Shown here: piece by piece, positions 1-6,399 of the stretch
Position numbering within the stretch: position 1 is the stretch's first letter
Layout: each line of letters begins with the position of its first letter
Source: UBA7662 sp041688385
GTDB lineage: Bacteria > Bacteroidota > Bacteroidia > UBA7662
Reading direction: 5' to 3'
Assembly: GCA_041688385.1 (NCBI GenBank)
Contig: JBDNIH010000320.1
Location: 1 to 7,017, forward strand
DNA length: 7,017 nucleotides
The notes under the pieces: model-generated
The model's database searches: none
Told to the model about the DNA's origin: nothing
The model's input: only the letters and a program-made list of their open reading frames with translations
Translations under genes and position numbers: made by a program

Positions 1-945
1 AAAGAAAAACTCTGGGGAGGCGATAAAATCAAGACAGTACTCGGCAAAGATTTTGGTGCGCTGCCCAATTGCGGAGAAAGCTGGGAAATTTCTGGTGTTC
101 CAGGTGATATTTCTGTAGTAGCGGAAGGTCCCTTGCGCGGAAAAAACCTGCAAGAGTTGCTGATTGCTTACGGCGCAGCATTGGTAGGTGCAAAGTCATT
201 CAGGGAGAACCCACAAGAATTCCCCTTGCTTATCAAGTTCTTGGATGCTGGAGCGAACTTGTCTGTACAAGTACACCCTAACGATGCTCAAGCCATGGCT
301 AAACATGCTTGTATGGGAAAAACAGAGATGTGGTACGTAATCCAAAACGATCCAGGCGCTAACCTCATTACCGGTTTTAAGCAAGAGATGAACAAGGAAA
401 CATATCTCGCAGCATTAACTGGTGGAAAAATCATGGAAGTGCTGAATATCGAGGAAGTTGATGCCGGAGATGTTTTCTATATTCCGCCAGGCAGGGTACA
501 CACCATTGGGGAAGGACTACTTATCTGCGAAATTCAGCAAACTTCTGATATCACTTATCGTATTTATGATTTTGATAGGGTAGATACCCAGGGTAAAAAG
601 CGCGAATTACATACGGATCAAGCCTTGGAAGTATTGGATTTTAAACGGTATGACAATTACAAAACAAATTATATAGATACTCCAAATGAAGTAGTACAAC
701 TAGTTAATGCTAAGCACTTTGAAACAAATAAGATAACCTTTGATAGAAGGCTGAAGCGTGACCACAGTCAGCGCGATAGTTTTGTAGTTTACGTTTGTAT
801 TGGAGGGGCTTGTACAATTACTGCCGACGAACAGCAGCTCGAATTGCAAATAGGCGATAGTGTGTTAATTCCAGCGCTTTTTAAGGAGGTCGTGCTCGCG
901 CCTGATACTGCTTGTCAGCTCTTGGAAACCTATGTACCCGCATGA
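1..945 (+). CDS. manA: Mannose-6-phosphate isomerase, class I (5' end cut by window edge)
   Basis: Type I phosphomannose isomerase, a cytosolic zinc enzyme that interconverts mannose 6-phosphate and fructose 6-phosphate, feeding GDP-mannose and glycan synthesis. The frame is open from base 1 and ends at TGA 943-945, giving 314 visible residues. The first visible residues (KEKLWGGDKI) match the usual start region of the family, so only about ten N-terminal residues should be missing. The zinc-site residues expected for cupin-type isomerases are present: Gln90 and His92 in VQVHPND, Glu109 in KTEMWYV and His167 in PPGRVHTIG (numbered from the first visible codon). The TYRIYDFDR motif follows at about 185-193, then a C-terminal cupin-like domain. 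A TTG at 133 is in frame but lies inside the conserved N-terminal domain, so it is not the start. The 3' end overlaps lipB by four bases. Family assignment is strong; substrate is by family knowledge. Confidence 0.93.
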   Translation, partial: KEKLWGGDKIKTVLGKDFGALPNCGESWEISGVPGDISVVAEGPLRGKNLQELLIAYGAALVGAKSFRENPQEFPLLIKFLDAGANLSVQVHPNDAQAMAKHACMGKTEMWYVIQNDPGANLITGFKQEMNKETYLAALTGGKIMEVLNIEEVDAGDVFYIPPGRVHTIGEGLLICEIQQTSDITYRIYDFDRVDTQGKKRELHTDQALEVLDFKRYDNYKTNYIDTPNEVVQLVNAKHFETNKITFDRRLKRDHSQRDSFVVYVCIGGACTITADEQQLELQIGDSVLIPALFKEVVLAPDTACQLLETYVPA

Positions 946-1643
946 AGAAGCAAGTCAAGCTAATTCACCTTGGCACGCTAGATTACCAGCAGGCCTGGGA
1001 TTACCAGGAGCAGTTGTTTGCTGCTAAGTTGGCTATTAAGTCTCAAAACAGGGATTTGTCGCCAGAGGCCCAATTGCCCATTGGCCATGAATTGCTTTTG
1101 GTTGAACATCCGCATGTATACACCTTGGGTAAAAGCGGCAAGGAAAGTCATTTGCTGCTCGATGAAGTAGGTTTAAAAGCGCACCAAGCCAGTTATTATC
1201 GCATCAACAGGGGTGGAGATATCACTTATCATGGTCCCGGCCAACTTGTAGCCTATCCCATTCTTGATTTGGAGCAGTTTAAACCCGATATCCATTGGTA
1301 TATGCGGAGTTTGGAAGAGGTAGTTATCGAAACCCTCGCACCTTTTGGGATAAGAGGTGAGCGTTCTACTGGTTTTACAGGTGTGTGGCTTGATCCTGAC
1401 CTTGCAAATGCCCGTAAAATTTGCGCCATGGGCGTGCGCACCAGTCGGTGGGTTACAATGCACGGCATTGCACTTAATGTAAATACCCAGTTGGATTACT
1501 TTAAACATATCGTTCCCTGCGGTATCGACGATAAAGCAGTAAGCAGTATGGCGGCTGAAACTGGTCATGAATTGCCATTTTCGGAGGTAGAAGAGGCGTT
1601 CGTACGGCAATTCTCCCGTATTTTCGACGTTGAAGTGGTGTAA
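942..1643 (+). CDS. lipB: Octanoyl-[acyl-carrier-protein]:protein N-octanoyltransferase LipB
   Basis: Transfers octanoate from acyl carrier protein to the lipoyl domains of enzymes such as pyruvate dehydrogenase and the glycine cleavage H protein, the first step of lipoate synthesis. The 233-residue length fits the family. Visible signatures are EHPHVYTLGKS near 55-65, the substrate-binding RGGDITYHGPGQ at 90-101, the invariant lysine K159 in ARKICAMGVR, MHGIALNVN at 173-181 and the catalytic cysteine C193 in IVPCGI. K159 and C193 correspond to the Lys/Cys pair of the acyl-thioester mechanism. The start at 942 is chosen because its ATG overlaps the manA stop as ATGA and gives a normal N-terminus (MKKQVKLIHL). 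The frame extends upstream to a TTG at 912, but that adds ten unlikely residues within manA. The overlap suggests translational coupling with manA, although the two pathways are unrelated. Confidence 0.96.
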   Translation: MKKQVKLIHLGTLDYQQAWDYQEQLFAAKLAIKSQNRDLSPEAQLPIGHELLLVEHPHVYTLGKSGKESHLLLDEVGLKAHQASYYRINRGGDITYHGPGQLVAYPILDLEQFKPDIHWYMRSLEEVVIETLAPFGIRGERSTGFTGVWLDPDLANARKICAMGVRTSRWVTMHGIALNVNTQLDYFKHIVPCGIDDKAVSSMAAETGHELPFSEVEEAFVRQFSRIFDVEVV

Positions 1644-1673
1644 AATCTGTAAATCAAAAGACGCTGCTTCAAG

Positions 1674-1688
1674 TTAGCTTTTTGCTAA
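1674..1688 (+). repeat. Small inverted repeat TTAGC-TTTTT-GCTAA in the lipB/AsmA gap
   Basis: A perfect 5-base stem (TTAGC 1674-1678, GCTAA 1684-1688) flanks a T5 loop. It overlaps the start of the candidate -7 box and sits next to a second dyad, GCtAAATTTgGC at 1684-1695. The stem is short and AT-rich and has no T tract after it, so it is unlikely to be an intrinsic terminator. It could be an operator or chance. Confidence 0.3.
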
Positions 1689-1693
1689 ATTTG
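1686..1693 (+). promoter_or_regulatory. Candidate Bacteroidota -7 promoter box upstream of the AsmA gene
   Basis: TAAATTTG is an exact match to the Bacteroidota primary-sigma -7 consensus TAnnTTTG. It lies 20 bases before the ATG at 1713 in the 69-base gap after lipB. No convincing TTTG/TTG -33 box is seen 17-23 bases upstream. The implied leader would be only about a dozen bases, and the start has no Shine-Dalgarno sequence. The AsmA-deaminase pair may therefore have its own promoter, but read-through from manA-lipB is equally possible because no clear terminator separates them. Confidence 0.42.
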
Positions 1694-1712
1694 GCTAGCT
1701 TATGTTGTTGTT

Positions 1713-4592
1713 ATGAAGAAAAAAATAGGATTGACCTTACTCGGTCTGTTGGTTCTTTTGTTGGCCTTTGCCCTCATAATCCCCATTATTTACAAAGACA
1801 AAATCAAAGCTGCGGCCCTCAAAGCCGTAAATGAAAACCTGAATGCTCAGGTGAGTTTTGGTGATATGTCGGTTTCTCTTTTCCGCGATTTTCCGCAGCT
1901 CAGTTTATCTGTTAAAGACTTTGTGGTGGTTGGTGTGGACACTTTTGCTTTGGATACGCTCGCAAATGTGGGGGATTTTAGCATCTCCCTGAATATTATG
2001 CCCTTAATTAGGGGTGAAGACCTTAATATTCGTAAAATCAAAGTAGCCAATGCCAAGTTTCATGTGCGGGTTTTGGAAAGTGGTCAGGCCAATTACGATA
2101 TCATGAAACCCGATACGGCGACAGTGGAAACGGTAGACACAGCTGCCAGTGACTTTAAGTTTGCGATACAGTCCTACGTCTTGAAAAATGTAGATTTGGT
2201 ATATGATGACCGTTTTTATGCCCAGAAGGCAGTACTCTTAGGCATTGACCATGAAGGTAGTGGCGATTTTACGCGCGATGATTTTGTGCTTAAGACCAAA
2301 ACGGAAATCAAATCGGTGACTTACGCGTATGCAGGAGCCACCTTCATTAGTAAAGCCACCGCCAATCTCGATGTGCCCATTGCCATCAATATGCCCAATT
2401 TCAGCTTTACGTTTACGGATAATGACCTATATCTGAATGAGTTGAATATGAAATTGTCGGGTGTATTCTCCATGCCAGGTGATGATATGGTAATGGACAT
2501 GAAGTTTAATACCCCGCAAAGTGACTTCAAAGCCTTGTTGTCGGTTGTGCCAGGTATGTTTGATGAATATTTCAAAGACATCAAAACCAAGGGAAAGTTT
2601 GTCTTCGATGGCATGCTTAAAGGGGTATACAATGACAACAGTATGCCGGCTTTCAATTTTGTGCTGGGGGTAGACAAAGGTTATTTCCAGTATCCAGATC
2701 TACCGGCGGCAGTTAATGATATTATGATGGATCTCAAAATCACCAATCCAACCGGTGATCTAGATGCCACCATTATTGATTTGAAGCAGTTTAGCATGGA
2801 CATGGCCGGAAATCCTATCGATTTACGCTTATATACGACCAAACCCATCAGTGACCCAACTATCAATGCTGCTCTAAATGCCCGAATCGATTTTGATAAG
2901 GTAAAGCAGTTTATACCCGGCGATAGGGTTAAGGAGTTGACGGGCCGTTTTACAGCGGCGGTAACTGCCAGTGGTCGTGTTAATGCCATCGAGCAGCAGA
3001 AGTACAACGACATCACCGTAAATGGGGAGTTGCTGTTGGAGCAGTTTTTTGTTAGTAGTGCAGATTTTCAGGATGGCGTAAAAATTGAGAAGATGGCCAT
3101 GGTCTTTAGTCCTCAATTCGTTGTTTTACACGATTTTAACGCTAAAATGGGGACTTCCGATATTCGTGCCAATGGCCGCATCGACAACCTACTTTCGTTC
3201 TATTTCGGAGAGGATAAATTGCGAGGGACTTTTAATGTCAATTCTAACCTCCTCAATTTGAACGAATTGATGGGCGATGCCACCGAAACAACGGCAGACA
3301 GTCCGGCTACCGAAAGTGCCGCACTTACCGTTATCGAGATTCCTAATACAGTGGATTTTAAGTTAAATGCCAATTTTAAAAAGGTGATCTATGATAATAT
3401 GGAGATTACCAATTTACAAGGCGACTTGTTGGTGCGTGACCAAAAAGTAGGCTTTCAGGATGTAGGCTTAAATTTACTGGGAGGTTCCATCCAAACATCT
3501 GGCAGTTATTCTGCTCAGAATATCAAAAAGCCCGCCGTTGCATTTAACATTGGCATGCAGGATTTCGACATCAAAGAAACCTTCACCACTTTCGTTACCA
3601 TGCAGAAGATTGCGCCAATAGGGCAATATACTTCTGGTCGGTTTTCGACTGGTTTTGACTTAAATGGCTTTTTGCTTCAGGACATGACACCCGACTTGAA
3701 TAGTTTGCGAGGTGGTGGATTGGTGAAAATACCGAACGCAACTATTTCAGGCTTCAAACCGCTTGAAAAGGCAGCAGACGTGCTCAAAATGAATAATCTA
3801 CGTTCGTTATCCTTAAAAAACGTCAACCTCAGCTTCGAATTCGATAACGGCCGCGTCTATGTACAGCCCTTCGAAATCGAACAGCAGGGCATAAAGATGA
3901 CCGTTAGCGGCTCCAATGGCTTTGACATGAGCATTGACTATACCCTGCAAATGGATGTCCCGCGCGAGCTGCTTGGGCCTGCTAATACAATGGTGAACGG
4001 ATTGCTATCGAAAGCGGCTGAAAAAGGGGTGAATGTAAATGTGAGCAAAACAGTAGGCGTTAATGTCCGCATGACCGGACTGGTGAACGACCCTAAAGTG
4101 GATGTATCTCTTGCCAATATGGCCACAGGCGCTGGCGATGATCTAAAACAACAAGCTTTGGATGAACTGGAGCGCCGCAAAAAAGAATTGGAAGACAAAG
4201 CGCGTGCAGAAGCGGAAAAAGTCAAAGCCGAGTTCGATCGTCAACGTCAAGAAGCAGAAGCAAAAGGCCGGGCTGAAATCGAAAAGAAAAAACAGCAGGC
4301 TCGTGCCGAAGCCGATAAAATATTGGCTGATGCACAAGTGCAAGCCAACCGGATCAAAACAGAAGGTAAAAATGCTGCTGATGTGATTCGAAGAGAGGGC
4401 GAGGCCAATGCCAATAAATTAGTTGCCGAAGCTGGGTCGAATCCAATCAAAAAAGCCGCGGCTGAAAAAGTTGCACAAGGTATGCGCAAACAAGCCAACG
4501 ACAAGGCCAATCAATTAGAGCAAGAAGCCAATCAACGCGCTGATAATTTCATGGCTGAAGCACGCCGTAAAGCAGATGAAAAGCTGAAATAA
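1713..4592 (+). CDS. AsmA-like membrane-anchored envelope protein with C-terminal coiled-coil tail
   Basis: A 959-residue protein of the AsmA-like group, whose larger relatives (AsmA, TamB, YhdP) are linked to lipid transport and outer-membrane homeostasis. One hydrophobic segment at about residues 4-27 (IGLTLLGLLVLLLAFALIIP), after a MKKK start, should anchor it in the inner membrane with the rest in the periplasm. The following LFRDFPQLSLSVKDFVVVG is typical of AsmA N-termini. The middle consists of beta-rich repeats. A Thr/Ala/Glu linker at about 521-537 precedes the AsmA-like C-terminal region (about 540-805), which includes SLRGGGLVKIPNATISGF from 664 and a VSGSNGFDMSIDYTLQMD stretch. 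Residues 811-959 are an Ala/Lys/Glu/Gln-rich predicted helix, broken at GSNP (908-911). The start ATG follows a TAnnTTTG box; there is no Shine-Dalgarno. The stop shares one base with the deaminase start. The precise role and cargo are not known from sequence. Confidence 0.85.
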   Translation: MKKKIGLTLLGLLVLLLAFALIIPIIYKDKIKAAALKAVNENLNAQVSFGDMSVSLFRDFPQLSLSVKDFVVVGVDTFALDTLANVGDFSISLNIMPLIRGEDLNIRKIKVANAKFHVRVLESGQANYDIMKPDTATVETVDTAASDFKFAIQSYVLKNVDLVYDDRFYAQKAVLLGIDHEGSGDFTRDDFVLKTKTEIKSVTYAYAGATFISKATANLDVPIAINMPNFSFTFTDNDLYLNELNMKLSGVFSMPGDDMVMDMKFNTPQSDFKALLSVVPGMFDEYFKDIKTKGKFVFDGMLKGVYNDNSMPAFNFVLGVDKGYFQYPDLPAAVNDIMMDLKITNPTGDLDATIIDLKQFSMDMAGNPIDLRLYTTKPISDPTINAALNARIDFDKVKQFIPGDRVKELTGRFTAAVTASGRVNAIEQQKYNDITVNGELLLEQFFVSSADFQDGVKIEKMAMVFSPQFVVLHDFNAKMGTSDIRANGRIDNLLSFYFGEDKLRGTFNVNSNLLNLNELMGDATETTADSPATESAALTVIEIPNTVDFKLNANFKKVIYDNMEITNLQGDLLVRDQKVGFQDVGLNLLGGSIQTSGSYSAQNIKKPAVAFNIGMQDFDIKETFTTFVTMQKIAPIGQYTSGRFSTGFDLNGFLLQDMTPDLNSLRGGGLVKIPNATISGFKPLEKAADVLKMNNLRSLSLKNVNLSFEFDNGRVYVQPFEIEQQGIKMTVSGSNGFDMSIDYTLQMDVPRELLGPANTMVNGLLSKAAEKGVNVNVSKTVGVNVRMTGLVNDPKVDVSLANMATGAGDDLKQQALDELERRKKELEDKARAEAEKVKAEFDRQRQEAEAKGRAEIEKKKQQARAEADKILADAQVQANRIKTEGKNAADVIRREGEANANKLVAEAGSNPIKKAAAEKVAQGMRKQANDKANQLEQEANQRADNFMAEARRKADEKLK

Positions 4593-5035
4593 TGGGTAAA
4601 ACCGACGAATTTATGCAATTGGCCATAGCCGAAGCTAGGAAAGGGCTTTTAGAAGGAGGTATTCCTATAGGTTCGGTTTTGGTAAAGGAGGGCAAATTTG
4701 TGGCCAGCGGTCACAACAAACGGGTACAGGAAGATAATCCTATACTTCACGGTGAAATGGACTGCTTGTTCAATGCCGGAAGGGTGGGTAGTTATCGCGA
4801 TACGGTGATTTACAGCACCCTCATGCCATGCTTTATGTGCGCAGGCACAATCGTTCAGTTTCGTATCCCGAAGGTGATTGTAGGGGAGTCGCGCACCTTT
4901 CCTGGGGCGAAAGCCTTTATGGAGTCCCACGGGGTAGAGGTCATCGACTTGGATTTACCCGAATGTGTGGGAATGATGCAAGATTTCATCCGCGAAAAAC
5001 CAGAGCTTTGGAACGAGGATATCGGAGAGCTTTAA
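4592..5035 (+). CDS. Fcy1-type cytosine deaminase (cytidine/dCMP deaminase superfamily)
   Basis: A 147-residue zinc-dependent deaminase. The zinc and catalytic motif is HGE (His53, Glu55) with PCFMC (Cys80, Cys83), as in all members of the superfamily. Beyond this core it resembles yeast cytosine deaminase Fcy1 from memory along its length: EGGIPIG, GHNKR (Asn42), GRVGSYRDTVIYSTLMPC, IPKVIVGE, Phe103, and the C-terminus KPELWNEDIGEL (Trp140, Asp143). The equivalents of Asn42, Phe103, Trp140 and Asp143 contact cytosine in Fcy1. The likely reaction is cytosine + water to uracil + ammonia in pyrimidine salvage, in the cytosol. The tRNA adenosine deaminase TadA and guanine deaminase are alternatives, but their usual C-termini do not end in WxEDIGE. 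The ATG overlaps the AsmA-gene stop (TAATG), implying translational coupling. No permease or other salvage gene is adjacent. Family certain, substrate likely. Confidence 0.88.
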   Translation: MGKTDEFMQLAIAEARKGLLEGGIPIGSVLVKEGKFVASGHNKRVQEDNPILHGEMDCLFNAGRVGSYRDTVIYSTLMPCFMCAGTIVQFRIPKVIVGESRTFPGAKAFMESHGVEVIDLDLPECVGMMQDFIREKPELWNEDIGEL

Positions 5036-5230
5036 GCGGTACTCAAGTTCTAAAGTTGTCTCTTCGACTCTTTCTGAAAAAGGATGACAGTTTAATTGAT
5101 TAAAACTGTTGTTGACGTATGCGGTACAGATTGGCTCTTGCTAAATGACAAGCTTCAACCTTACCACCTAACAACGGATGGCCGAGTAATTGACGAAACA
5201 GATTAGCAGTGCCAGATTTTTTTAAATAAA
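5036..5230. other. Convergent intergenic region, no supported gene
   Basis: This is most of the gap between the deaminase stop and the rplS stop. It contains a weak AT-rich inverted repeat at 5087-5109 and a T7 run at 5217-5223. On the - strand a 48-codon open frame (about 5244 down to 5101) ends in RANLYRIRQQQF and TAA. It has no usual start codon, begins inside the rplS terminator, and its length is not unusual for chance. No RNA gene or promoter was recognised. Confidence 0.5.
5087..5109 (+). repeat. Inverted repeat, weak candidate terminator after the deaminase gene
   Basis: ACAGTTT (5087-5093) and AAACTGT (5103-5109) form a perfect 7-base stem with a 9-base loop, 51 bases after the deaminase stop. 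The stem is AT-rich and the following bases (TGTTGACG) are not a clean T tract, so intrinsic termination would be weak. It is the only hairpin candidate found for ending the AsmA-deaminase transcript. Confidence 0.3.
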
Positions 5231-5260
5231 AAATTCCCCTCCGTTACCGAAGAGGAATTT
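5224..5260 (-). terminator. Rho-independent terminator of the rpsP-rimM-trmD-rplS cluster
   Basis: Read on the - strand, AAATTCCTCTTCG (5260-5248) pairs with CGGAGGGGAATTT (5243-5231). This gives a 13-base stem with G-U wobbles around a GTAA (GNRA-type) tetraloop. It is followed by TTTATTT, making a T-rich tail together with the last stem bases. It starts 16 bases past the rplS stop. In the + direction the wobbles become C-A mismatches and no T tract follows, so it should act mainly on the - strand transcript. Confidence 0.82.
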
Positions 5261-5276
5261 ATAAGTCTGATTGTAA

Positions 5277-5624
5277 TTATCCGCGTTTTTGCTTGATACG
5301 TGCGTTTTTGCCTTTGGCAGTACGCAAGTAGAACAAACGAGCACGACGAACGATACCGCGGTTAACGACTTCGATTTTGTCGATCATAGGCGATACAGTA
5401 GGGAAGATACGCTCTACGCCTATGCTGTTAGAAACCTTGCGAACAGTGAAGGTTTCGTTTACACCTGAGTTACGGCGTTGGAGTACTACACCCTGGAATA
5501 CCTGGATGCGCTCTTTGTTGCCTTCTTTAATTTTATAATGCACAGCTATGGTGTCGCCTGCTTTGAATACTGGCAATACTTGTGTACCGACTGTGTTTTG
5601 TTCTACGAATTGTACGAGGTTCAT
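5277..5624 (-). CDS. rplS: 50S ribosomal protein L19 (bL19)
   Basis: Large-subunit protein bL19, which lies at the subunit interface and helps form bridges to 16S rRNA. The 115-residue length is normal. Conserved blocks are visible: FKAGDTIAVHYKIKEG near 20-35, RIQVFQGVVLQRR near 38-50, then SIGVERIFP and the family signature IEVVNRGIVRRARLFYLR near 83-100, followed by the basic C-terminus RIKQKRG. It lies 90 bases after trmD, the usual final gene of the rpsP-rimM-trmD-rplS order. The gap holds a candidate promoter, so it may be expressed both with the operon and alone. The ATG start has no Shine-Dalgarno sequence. A strong hairpin terminator follows. Confidence 0.97.
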   Translation of the reverse strand: MNLVQFVEQNTVGTQVLPVFKAGDTIAVHYKIKEGNKERIQVFQGVVLQRRNSGVNETFTVRKVSNSIGVERIFPTVSPMIDKIEVVNRGIVRRARLFYLRTAKGKNARIKQKRG

Positions 5625-5658
5625 GAACTTAGAAATTGAACGTTTTTCAAACGAGTTG

Positions 5659-5687
5659 CAAGTATACGACTATTCCTTGGAATCAAA
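5659..5687 (-). promoter_or_regulatory. Candidate Bacteroidota promoter for rplS
   Basis: On the - strand a TTTG -33 box (5687-5684) is followed after 17 bases by TATACTTG (5666-5659), one mismatch from the TAnnTTTG -7 consensus. The implied transcript start is near 5652, leaving a leader of about 28 bases before the ATG at 5624. A 12-base dyad, ATTCC-AA-GGAAT (5683-5672), fills most of the spacer and could be an operator. The prediction rests on consensus matching only. Confidence 0.5.
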
Positions 5688-5714
5688 AAGGGGTAGCGTC
5701 GAAAAATATAGGAT

Positions 5715-6398
5715 TTATTCGCCTTTAAATAACTCAGGTCGCCTTTCCTGGGTGCGTTTTACCGCTTGTTCGTGGCGCCACTGTTCTATTTTGCCAAAGT
5801 TTCCTGATGTAAGGATCTCTGGGACCTTCCAACCTTTATAATCTGCTGGGCGGGTATATTCGGGTGGAGCGAGTAAATCGTCTTGAAATGAGTCGAGTAA
5901 AGCTGAAGTTTCATCGCCCAAAACACCGGGTAGCAAACGAATTACAGCATCGGCTACAATTGCTGCTGCAAGCTCGCCCCCGGTTAGGACATAATTGCCA
6001 ACGGATATTTCCATGGTGCAGAAATTTTCTCTTACTCTTTCATCTACACCTTTATAATGGCCGCATAGCAAGATGAGGTTGCCCTCTAGGGTTGCCAAAC
6101 GGTTGCATAGCGGCTGATCGAGTAGAATACCATCGGGCGACATATAGATGATCTCGTTGTATTCTCGCTCACTTTTTAGCTGGCCAATGCATTTATCGAT
6201 GGGCTCAATCAGCATCACCATCCCAGCTCCTCCACCATAAGGGTAATCATCTACTTGACGGTATTTGTCGGTGGTATAATCACGAAGGTTGTGTACTACA
6301 ATCTGAGCTAGACCTTTGTCTTGTGCACGCTTGAGTATGCTGTGATTCAGCATGCTGTGGAGTAAATCGGGGACAACTGAAAGGATGTCGATACGCAT
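5715..6398 (-). CDS. trmD: tRNA (guanine-37-N1)-methyltransferase TrmD
   Basis: SPOUT-family methyltransferase that uses S-adenosylmethionine to make m1G37 next to the anticodon, preventing +1 frameshifts; it acts as a dimer. From the chosen start it has 227 residues. Visible motifs are MRIDILSVVP at the N-terminus, YPYGGGAGMVM (52-62), SPDGILLDQ (87-95), the cofactor-knot segments LLCGHYKGVDERV (110-122) and ISVGNYVLTGGELA (131-144), and RLLPGVLGDETS with Arg154. The catalytic-type Asp169 lies in LLDSF, followed by PPEYTRP. The C-terminal block reads SGNFGKIEQWR, where many homologues have SGNH. The frame extends to 6419, but the ATG at 6398 gives the canonical N-terminus and follows the rimM stop by one base (TAA-A-ATG), so the longer start was rejected. 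It lies in the standard cluster order. Confidence 0.97.
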   Translation of the reverse strand: MRIDILSVVPDLLHSMLNHSILKRAQDKGLAQIVVHNLRDYTTDKYRQVDDYPYGGGAGMVMLIEPIDKCIGQLKSEREYNEIIYMSPDGILLDQPLCNRLATLEGNLILLCGHYKGVDERVRENFCTMEISVGNYVLTGGELAAAIVADAVIRLLPGVLGDETSALLDSFQDDLLAPPEYTRPADYKGWKVPEILTSGNFGKIEQWRHEQAVKRTQERRPELFKGE

Positions 6399-6399
6399 T

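Noticed and set aside
133..135. TTG as the manA start
   Set aside because: Conserved manA sequence (KEKLWGG, GESWEIS) continues in frame upstream to base 1, so the gene is cut by the window edge.
1173..1610. 145-codon open frame on the - strand opposite lipB
   Set aside because: It lies wholly antisense to a gene with complete LipB motifs, and its translation shows no recognisable domain.
2321..3116. Several - strand open frames opposite the AsmA gene
   Set aside because: They are mirror frames of a long, clearly coding + strand gene; their translations are Ser/Leu-rich with no motifs.
4143..4510. Open frames on both strands within the AsmA helical tail (for example 4162-4386 + and 4247-4510 -)
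   Set aside because: They arise from the low-complexity Ala/Lys/Glu codons of the tail read in other frames.
4828..5103. 91-codon + strand frame overlapping the deaminase 3' end
   Set aside because: Most of it is the deaminase gene in another frame; the translation has no features and the true deaminase frame is intact through its conserved C-terminus.
5211..5230. T7 run at 5217-5223 as a + strand terminator tail for the deaminase gene
   Set aside because: No stable hairpin precedes it on the + strand; the strong hairpin next to it is oriented for the - strand transcript.
5864..6076. + strand frame opposite trmD
   Set aside because: Antisense shadow of an intact, motif-complete trmD gene.
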